In this document: positions 17,671 through 23,414 of the stretch, piece after piece
Position numbering within the stretch: position 1 is the stretch's first letter
Layout: every line of letters starts with the position of its first letter
DNA from: Melioribacteraceae bacterium
GTDB lineage: Bacteria > Bacteroidota > Ignavibacteria > Ignavibacteriales > Melioribacteraceae
NCBI GenBank assembly: GCA_028282005.1
Contig: JANQIV010000250.1
Location: 1 to 43,508, forward strand
Length of the DNA stretch: 43,508 nucleotides
Reading direction: 5' to 3'
Made by a program: the position numbers and the translations under genes
Notes under the pieces: model-generated
Databases searched by the model: none
Seen by the model: only the letters and a program-made list of their open reading frames with translations
Told to the model about the DNA's origin: nothing

Positions 17671-18637
17671 TAAGTGGGAAAGTGTACATATTTTTTTCAA
17701 AGGTGATATTTATTCATACGAATGTGACAGAATAATTTTAGAAGTTGTTTCTCCTTTCGTAAATGAGTGCTTTGATAAAAAAATGATAGAAAAATTTTTC
17801 TTTATCCGGTATTCTGAACTTGGCACGCATGTAAGGCTTAGATTTTGGGGCAAAGAAAAAAACTTGAATGATGAATTCAAGCGATGTTGTTGTGACTATA
17901 TTATTAACTCCATCCCAAAAGAACTAATCAACTATCCATTCAAAAAATTAAATACAATCACAGCAGACAAAATAGAAAAAGAGGACACACCTTATCTGTG
18001 GGTTCCCTATGAGCCTGAGATTGAAAGATATGGTGGTGATGAAGCAATATCTGTTGCTGAAGATTTCTTCTTTTATTCAAGTAATATCGTAATTGATTTA
18101 TTGAACAAAATTGAAAAAGGAAATAATTCTTCCAGGTTAGGTTTTGGCCTTATTTTAATGGTGATTAAGCTATTCAGTTTTTTTGAAGATATAGAGATTG
18201 TAAAGACAATCTTAAATTATTATTCAAAAGGGTATTTAAGTGCTAGAGTGCAAGATGAATCTGAAATTAAAAACATTCAGAATTTATTTGATAGTAGTTT
18301 TGAAAAACAGTCAGAGCACTTGGTTGAATATGTAAATACAATTTGGGAAGCACTAAGTGAAAAAACTGAGCTTGGAGAACCTTTTGACAGCTTTAAAGAT
18401 TATTGCAAGCAAATAAGAGCCCGCCTAGAAATTCTTGCAGAAGAAAATAAAATTATAAAACACAATCAGAAGATTGATGGGACTAAGAATTCACTTTCGA
18501 GAATTTTACCCAGCTATATACATATGACAAACAACAGAATGGGAATTACAATTCCTGAAGAAGCTTATCTCGCTCATATAATTGCACTCGCTTTTGATAA
18601 TTCACTAATTCAAACTAAAACTTATGGTGAACAATGA
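17648..18637 (+). CDS. LanB elimination-domain protein (SpaB_C / thiopeptide-type domain)
   Basis: This protein removes the glutamate from glutamylated Ser/Thr to give dehydroalanine/dehydrobutyrine. Its ~329 residues begin with KWESVHIFFKGD, followed by FFFIRYSELGTHVRLRFWG, the start signature of the SpaB_C domain (W-x-x-x-HIFF and RY...G.H.RLRF). The C-terminal SRILPSYIHMTNNRMGI also fits the family (S...HM..NR). I choose the ATG at 17648 because GGAG lies 7 bp upstream. An alternative ATG at 17630 adds six residues. It overlaps the glutamylation gene by 23 bp and the cyclase gene by 4 bp, so the three should be made together. Confidence 0.9.
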   Translation: MQKLQETNKWESVHIFFKGDIYSYECDRIILEVVSPFVNECFDKKMIEKFFFIRYSELGTHVRLRFWGKEKNLNDEFKRCCCDYIINSIPKELINYPFKKLNTITADKIEKEDTPYLWVPYEPEIERYGGDEAISVAEDFFFYSSNIVIDLLNKIEKGNNSSRLGFGLILMVIKLFSFFEDIEIVKTILNYYSKGYLSARVQDESEIKNIQNLFDSSFEKQSEHLVEYVNTIWEALSEKTELGEPFDSFKDYCKQIRARLEILAEENKIIKHNQKIDGTKNSLSRILPSYIHMTNNRMGITIPEEAYLAHIIALAFDNSLIQTKTYGEQ

Positions 18638-20925
18638 ATAAAGAAATATTAATAAACACCGCGGAAAAAATAGGAAACAGACTTATAAACAATGCCTTAT
18701 GGGAAGGCAATGAATGTACCTGGGAAGTAATGGCTCCAAATAGAGAGGATAGAAGTGCGAAATCTGCTGTTAAAGCTGTTGCCGATGCTGCAGTTTATCA
18801 GGGTGTGGCCGGAATAGTTTTGTATTTAGTGGAATTATTTAGGATTACAAATAATCCTAAAATTAAAGATTGCATAAATGGCGCTTTGGAATATTCATAC
18901 AGAATAGGTAAAGATATGTCAAATGCCTCTTTCGGTTTTCATAGCGGGAGGGTAGGCATTGCTTATGCTTTATTTAAGGCTGGTAGTTTATTTAATGATG
19001 ATAAATTGTTGAATAGATCCGTTGAAGTAATTACACCATTGTATGGAAATGCAAATTCAGATTTAGGGATAGATGTTATTGGTGGAGCAGGTGGGTCTAT
19101 TCAGCCTTTGTTGGTAATTTATGAGTCATTAAATGATGAGAGCATTCTTCAATTAGCTAAAGATCTCGGAGACAATTTAATTCATATTGCCAAAAAGGAA
19201 CAAGTTGGTTTTGCCTGGGGATTTTCGGATACAGATTTTAAAAGACTTTGTGGATATGCTCACGGAGTATCCGGAATTGGTCAAGCCCTACTTGAACTTT
19301 ATAATGTTACCGGTGAAGGGAAATATTTATACGGATTTGAGCAAACAATTGCTTATGAAAATCAATACTACAGTAATGAAAATTTAAATTGGCCGGATTT
19401 TCGGTATAGGCAAGTTAGTGAGTATGTTTATGAAGGAAGAATTGAACAATTAAAACAAGATTTAATAGCTGAAAAAATCCCCCCTTATAACTATAACTAC
19501 ATGTCTGCGTGGTGTCATGGTGCTCCAGGAATAGCATTAAATAGATTGAGAGCTTATGAACTGTTGCATAAAGAAGAATATAAAATTGACGCTATAAATT
19601 CTATTAAAGGAACTGCTCATTCGTTTTGTGAAAATCATAGAAATAACTATTCACTTTGTCATGGGAATGGAGGAAACTGTGAACCTTTGATTTATGGTTC
19701 ACAAGTTTTGAATAATTCAAAATATTATGAAGACGCATTTGAAATTGCAGTAAATGGAATTAAGAAATTCGAAGAAGCAAATGTGCCGTGGCCTTGCGGA
19801 ACAATGGGTTCAGTTTCAGATCCTAGTCTCATGCTCGGCGAAGCGGGCATCGGATATTATCTATTAAGGCTATACTCATCAGATGTCCCATCAGTATTGG
19901 TAATTTCAAGTACAAATAAAATAACCGCCGAATCAGAAGTTGATCAAAGTTACAATACCTTAAAAGAAGATCACATAAAATTTTACTTTGGTGATACTTT
20001 AGAAGGATTAAAGAAATTAAAATTAAATTTTGAATTTGAACTTGAAGATACTGCAAAATGCTACAGAGAAATCACAAACTTTCTTGAAAATCTTGATCCT
20101 GAAATTAAACAATATGCTGAAGATTTATTCCAAGTAGATAAAATTAGATTTCTAAAAACTATCGGAGTTTTTGATTATTCGGAAGAATATAGAGATAGTC
20201 TTATTAAAGAACCGCTTTTTGATATCTCATGGAAAACTTCACAATTTATGTTAGACCCTTTTTCAAAATTAATAGAATGCAAATATGATTGGCAAACTTA
20301 TTTTACTGAAGACGATGAATTAAATCTACCGAATGAAGAAGAGACTTATGTTTTATTGTTTAGAAAAAATAATACAATTCAAAAATCGGTAGTTGGTTCG
20401 CTTCCCGCATTAGTGTTATCCATTCTTAACTCTCCAAGTTCTTTGGAAGAAACTACACGAGAGGTATCAGAATATTTTGATGGTTCGGTTGATTTAAAAA
20501 TGCTTGAAGAAAAAGTCTTGGAACAAATTCAACAGTTCTATCAAGCCGGATTAATAAAGGTTATCAAACATGATGAGGATTTTGAAAAGTTAGTCTCAAA
20601 AATTTCCGATAACCTAAGTTTAGAATACGAAGATACACCTCATTACATTCAAGCTTTTCACAAAATTTTGCAAACAATAAGACACAGCAAAAGCATTTTT
20701 GAGAGTGAAGATGAATTAAATCGATTACATCAATATAGTATGCATATCTCTGATCTAAAGAGGTCATTAAACTTACTTAAGCTAGAAAAACCATTTGAAC
20801 AATTAATCAATAGATTTTTTGATTCTGAGGATATGATTTTGAAAGAGGTTTTATATAAAGAACTGATTTCTGAGCTTGAAATATCGTTTGGTTTTCAATT
20901 TGAATCTTTAGCAGTAAATCAATAA
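18634..20925 (+). CDS. lanC: LanC-type cyclase with ~340-residue C-terminal extension (RRE-like)
   Basis: The 763-residue protein is about 1.8 times the usual LanC length. Residues 1-425 are LanC-like: GYAHGVSGIGQ (His210), SAWCHGAPGIA (Cys294) and LCHGNGGN (Cys342-His343) supply the zinc ligands and catalytic His for thioether formation. The extension carries at ~565-648 a three-strand then helical pattern (EETYVLLFRK, then LPALVLSILNSPSSLEE, then FYQAGLIKVIK). It resembles a PqqD-type RiPP recognition element that could hold the leader. The region between is unrecognised, and a helical tail follows. It overlaps the upstream gene by 4 bp (ATGA). The LanC call is firm; the RRE call is inference. 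Confidence 0.9.
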   Translation: MNKEILINTAEKIGNRLINNALWEGNECTWEVMAPNREDRSAKSAVKAVADAAVYQGVAGIVLYLVELFRITNNPKIKDCINGALEYSYRIGKDMSNASFGFHSGRVGIAYALFKAGSLFNDDKLLNRSVEVITPLYGNANSDLGIDVIGGAGGSIQPLLVIYESLNDESILQLAKDLGDNLIHIAKKEQVGFAWGFSDTDFKRLCGYAHGVSGIGQALLELYNVTGEGKYLYGFEQTIAYENQYYSNENLNWPDFRYRQVSEYVYEGRIEQLKQDLIAEKIPPYNYNYMSAWCHGAPGIALNRLRAYELLHKEEYKIDAINSIKGTAHSFCENHRNNYSLCHGNGGNCEPLIYGSQVLNNSKYYEDAFEIAVNGIKKFEEANVPWPCGTMGSVSDPSLMLGEAGIGYYLLRLYSSDVPSVLVISSTNKITAESEVDQSYNTLKEDHIKFYFGDTLEGLKKLKLNFEFELEDTAKCYREITNFLENLDPEIKQYAEDLFQVDKIRFLKTIGVFDYSEEYRDSLIKEPLFDISWKTSQFMLDPFSKLIECKYDWQTYFTEDDELNLPNEEETYVLLFRKNNTIQKSVVGSLPALVLSILNSPSSLEETTREVSEYFDGSVDLKMLEEKVLEQIQQFYQAGLIKVIKHDEDFEKLVSKISDNLSLEYEDTPHYIQAFHKILQTIRHSKSIFESEDELNRLHQYSMHISDLKRSLNLLKLEKPFEQLINRFFDSEDMILKEVLYKELISELEISFGFQFESLAVNQ

Positions 20926-20939
20926 TTGGGCGGATTGTA

Positions 20940-21647
20940 ATGAATAATAAATCTGTTTTAGAAAATGAAACTGGTATCAATACTAATGACTTGCACTTAA
21001 AAATAGTAAATGATCTTACAAAAAAGTTGAAAACCAACTTCCCTAATGCCGGAATAGGGATATCAGGCTCAGTTGCAGCAAAAAAACATTCGAGGAAAAG
21101 TGATATTGATTTATTGCTGGTTGATAAAACCTTTAAAAAAAATAAACAGTTTACTTTCTTCAATTATGGTGTAGATATTAATCTTCTTTGTTTAAATCCT
21201 AACTTACTTGAGAATCAAATAAGTGTTTGGAGTTTTTTATTTAACTCACAGCATTTAGGCTATATAACCAGCGCAAATATAATTTTTGACCCAGAAAGCT
21301 CCCTTGGTGAACTGAAAGAAAAAACAAAAGAAATAATTATTCAAAGGAAATCTTCCGCACAACAAGTATTAATGATCGTAGAAGAACAAAAAGAAATAAT
21401 TATTAAAGAAATAGAAAACAATGGTTGTAACTGTTCAAAGTCTGTTGAACTGATTAACCTTCTTATTAGCCAATGGTTTTTGCTTGAAGGGATTTTGCTA
21501 AATAATAAGAGAGAACATCAGAATTCGTTTAATCTTATAAAAAAGTATGATTACAAAATGTACGAATCCTTGAAGCTGGCATTGTTGCAATCAATTAAAA
21601 ATGAGGAAGTTTTGAATCACATTGAAACCCATTTGCAAAAGAAATGA
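20940..21647 (+). CDS. Nucleotidyltransferase-fold protein in the lanthipeptide cluster
   Basis: This 235-residue protein shows the nucleotidyltransferase core motif GISGSVAAKKHSRKSDIDLL at about residues 40-59. That gives GS and the DxD metal-binding pair, with a third acidic residue in YGVDINLL near 76. All three carboxylates of an active enzyme are therefore present. The C-terminal half is helical. Related folds adenylylate small molecules or proteins, or add nucleotides to RNA ends; the sequence does not tell which. It starts 14 bp after lanC with GGGCGG-like spacing and precedes the second peptide-tRNA cassette. Given the tRNA genes without CCA, an action on tRNA is one testable idea. 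Confidence 0.8.
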   Translation: MNNKSVLENETGINTNDLHLKIVNDLTKKLKTNFPNAGIGISGSVAAKKHSRKSDIDLLLVDKTFKKNKQFTFFNYGVDINLLCLNPNLLENQISVWSFLFNSQHLGYITSANIIFDPESSLGELKEKTKEIIIQRKSSAQQVLMIVEEQKEIIIKEIENNGCNCSKSVELINLLISQWFLLEGILLNNKREHQNSFNLIKKYDYKMYESLKLALLQSIKNEEVLNHIETHLQKK

Positions 21648-21696
21648 AAGCAAATTATTAGGACTTTGAGCAAAATCGTATATAAAAGTATTGTGT

Positions 21697-21760
21697 TAAG
21701 TAAAAAATAGTTGATAAAGGGGCTGTGCTGACAGCCTAATAACCAACTAAAAACAAATAA
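21697..21760 (+). promoter_or_regulatory. Hairpin in the leader of the second precursor gene
   Basis: GGCTGT (21721-21726) pairs with ACAGCC (21731-21736) around the tetraloop GCTG. Flanking GTTG and CAAC can extend the stem with an internal loop. It is the most GC-rich spot in this AT-rich gap and lies about 36 bp upstream of precursor 2. There is no T-run after it, so it is more likely an mRNA 5' structure or processing site than a terminator. Confidence 0.4.
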
Positions 21761-21772
21761 AAAGAGGTTTTT

Positions 21773-22099
21773 ATGAAAAAGCTAAAACTTGATTTGAAAG
21801 ATTTGAAAGTTGAATCTTTCGAAGCAGTAACACTAAGGAATATTAAAAAAGGAACTGTAGCTGCTAATGCGCCATTGACAGAAGGTTGTCCGCCTACAGA
21901 TGGTCAAACATGCCCGAACACTTGCTATAATACTTGTGCAAACACATGTGCAAATACATGTGGCGGAACTTGCCCAAATAATACTTGTGCTAATACTTGT
22001 CCTGATACTTGTTGGCCTGAAACTCAAGCTGAATGCGATCCTGATACTTATGCAACATGTCAAGACCCGACATATTGCGGATCATGGTTATGTAGTTAA
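21773..22099 (+). CDS. Lanthipeptide precursor peptide 2 with NTC-repeat core
   Basis: This 108-residue peptide has the leader MKKLKLDLKDLKVESFEA, then KKGTVAANAPLTEG. The core has 14 Cys, ten of them in Thr-Cys pairs. Its centre is a near-regular run of NTC units (QTCPNTCYNTCANTCANTC) followed by more GTC/NTC/DTC units, and it ends GSWLCS. The spacing suggests nested or ladder-like methyllanthionine rings between a dehydrated Thr of one unit and a Cys of another. GAGG lies upstream of the ATG. A tRNA-Glu-like gene starts 9 bp after the stop. Confidence 0.9.
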   Translation: MKKLKLDLKDLKVESFEAVTLRNIKKGTVAANAPLTEGCPPTDGQTCPNTCYNTCANTCANTCGGTCPNNTCANTCPDTCWPETQAECDPDTYATCQDPTYCGSWLCS

Positions 22100-22108
22100 T
22101 CAACTACG

Positions 22109-22180
22109 GGCGCGTTCGTCTAGCGGCCAGGACGTCAGTTCTTCAGACTGGAAACAGTGGTTCGAATCCACTGCGCGCTA
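22109..22180 (+). tRNA. tRNA-Glu-like gene 2, anticodon UUC, with C33
   Basis: The acceptor stem is GGCGCGT/GCGCGCT (G1-U72 and U7-G66 wobble pairs). The D arm is GTCT/GGAC with loop AGCGGCCA. The anticodon stem TCAGT/ACTGG closes the same loop, TCTTCAG, as copy 1, giving UUC at 22142-22144 and C33. The variable loop is 4 nt. The T arm AGTGG/CCACT has a standard TTCGAAT loop. A73 is present; the next bases are CAG, so CCA is not encoded. It starts 9 bp after precursor 2 on the same strand. Confidence 0.9.
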
Positions 22181-22235
22181 CAGGTTAAAATTATAACAAA
22201 GTGTAGTTGAAGTAAATCCAGAAATATTTTGCCAA

Positions 22236-22946
22236 ATGAACATAAATGATAACTATAAAAAGTATCGAGAAGATACTATAAACATTGAAGGCATTCCTTA
22301 CCCAATTTATGATGGTGGTTTGAGATTTTTTGAGCAGACAAGAAGAATAAAAAAATGGCCTATCAATAACGGTGATTTAGTTGTTGATGTTGGATGCGGC
22401 CATTTACCATTTCCATATGCTACCATATTACTTGACAAAGATATGAAAGATGGCAAAGAAAGGTTTTACTTTCCAATTCCGCATGATGAAAGACAGTTAA
22501 TAGAAGCTGATATTGAACAAGGATTACCATTTAAAAATAAAGAAATAGACTTTTTGTATTGCAGTCATACACTTGAACACTGCAATGACCCGGGATTTGT
22601 AATTAGCGAAATAGAAAGAGTAGCTAAAAGAGGTTTTATAGAAACTCCAAATTTAATATTTGAAATTCTCTTTGGTGGAAATGATGACACTCATAAATGG
22701 GTTACAGATTACTGTGAAGATTCTGATGTTTTGAATTTCAGGAAACTTAAGAGAAAAGAATTATCAGCAATTAAAAGAAGAAAAGAATTAGGGAATGTCA
22801 TTTATAAATTATTTAAGGATAATGAAAAACCTTTTAGGCTTCACCTAACAGCATATTGGAAAAACCAGGATGTTTTCACTGAATGTTTTTTGTGGGAAGA
22901 TAAAATAAATTTTAATGTTGTTAAAGAGGGGGTGCTTAGCTATTAA
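22236..22946 (+). CDS. Class I SAM-dependent methyltransferase
   Basis: This 236-residue protein has the SAM-binding motif LVVDVGCGHLPFP near residues 48-60. The following segments are IEADIEQGLPFKNKEIDFLY near 87-106 and SHTLEHCNDPGFVISEIERV near 108-127, typical of Methyltransf_11-type folds. It lies between cassettes 2 and 3, 55 bp after tRNA 2 and 41 bp before precursor 3. It may methylate the lanthipeptide (N-terminus, C-terminus or side chain) or another molecule. Substrate cannot be read from the sequence, and a tRNA substrate is also conceivable. Confidence 0.85.
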   Translation: MNINDNYKKYREDTINIEGIPYPIYDGGLRFFEQTRRIKKWPINNGDLVVDVGCGHLPFPYATILLDKDMKDGKERFYFPIPHDERQLIEADIEQGLPFKNKEIDFLYCSHTLEHCNDPGFVISEIERVAKRGFIETPNLIFEILFGGNDDTHKWVTDYCEDSDVLNFRKLKRKELSAIKRRKELGNVIYKLFKDNEKPFRLHLTAYWKNQDVFTECFLWEDKINFNVVKEGVLSY

Positions 22947-22987
22947 GCAACCGGACTAATAATAACAAAAAACTAAAGGAGGCTTTT

Positions 22988-23257
22988 ATGAAAAAGCTAA
23001 AATTAAACTTGGAAGACTTGAAAGTTGAGTCTTTTGAAATCAATAATTCTAAAAACATGAAAGGTACCGTTAATGGCAATTTACCACCTCAATGTGATGA
23101 CAATTCTGGCGGTGGCGGCGGTGGCGGTGGCAGCTTGACAGGAGGGTGTACTTGCTTGGGGAATTCTTGCGGATATAGTAGATGTCCTGAAATGTGTGTA
23201 TCACAATACACTGATTGTGGTTCATGCCCGACAGAATGCGGTTATCCTTGTGTTTGA
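22988..23257 (+). CDS. Lanthipeptide precursor peptide 3 with polyglycine stretch
   Basis: This 89-residue peptide has the leader MKKLKLNLEDLKVESFEI and the shared MKGTVNGNLPP segment. The core differs from the other two: eight consecutive Gly (23107-23130 region), then SLTGGCTCLGNSCGYSRCPE and a Cys-rich end, with about 10 Cys in total. Unlike cores 1 and 2, only one Thr-Cys pair is present and Ser is as common as Thr, so both lanthionine and methyllanthionine are possible. AAAGGAGG lies 7 bp before the ATG. A tRNA-Glu-like gene starts 18 bp after the stop. Confidence 0.88.
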   Translation: MKKLKLNLEDLKVESFEINNSKNMKGTVNGNLPPQCDDNSGGGGGGGGSLTGGCTCLGNSCGYSRCPEMCVSQYTDCGSCPTECGYPCV

Positions 23258-23275
23258 TTGACAGATAAAATCTTT

Positions 23276-23348
23276 GGCGCGTTCGTCTAGTGGCTTAGGA
23301 CGTCCCGTCTTTAGCGGGGAAACAGTGGTTCGAATCCACTGCGCGCTA
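23276..23348 (+). tRNA. tRNA-Glu-like gene 3 with UUU anticodon and C33
   Basis: The body matches copy 2: acceptor GGCGCGT/GCGCGCT with U72, D arm GTCT/GGAC, T arm AGTGG/CCACT with TTCGAAT loop, 4-nt variable loop, A73 and no CCA. The anticodon stem is TCCCG/CGGGG (U27-G43) and the loop is TCTTTAG. The anticodon is thus UUU at 23310-23312, again with C33. A tRNA finder may label it Lys by anticodon, but the body is of the Glu type. It starts 18 bp after precursor 3 and 66 bp before the ABC exporter gene. Confidence 0.85.
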
Positions 23349-23414
23349 CAAAATTAATAAAATAGTTAAAAATCCAAAGATAAAAACTAATAATAATTGT
23401 AAATTACAGTAATT

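Noticed and set aside
21833-22063. A 76-residue open frame on the minus strand opposite precursor 2
   Set aside because: It is the antisense of the NTC repeat. The repetitive Ser/Ile/Cys composition mirrors the forward core, and there is no ribosome-binding site of note.
21897-22080. The repeated NTC codons as a CRISPR-like or minisatellite array
   Set aside because: The repeats are in frame within a precursor core with a clear leader, vary at DNA level and encode Thr-Cys pairs; there are no spacers.
14529-22180. Reading the UUC tRNAs as ordinary housekeeping tRNA-Glu genes that happen to lie here
   Set aside because: Three copies in the same place relative to three precursors, and a shared C33, are unlikely by chance. 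I still cannot see the genome's other tRNA-Glu genes, so this is not excluded.
23276-23348. Calling the third tRNA a plain tRNA-Lys
   Set aside because: The anticodon is UUU, but acceptor stem, D arm, T arm and short variable loop are the same as in the two UUC copies, and C33 is present. A Glu-type body with a changed anticodon fits better.
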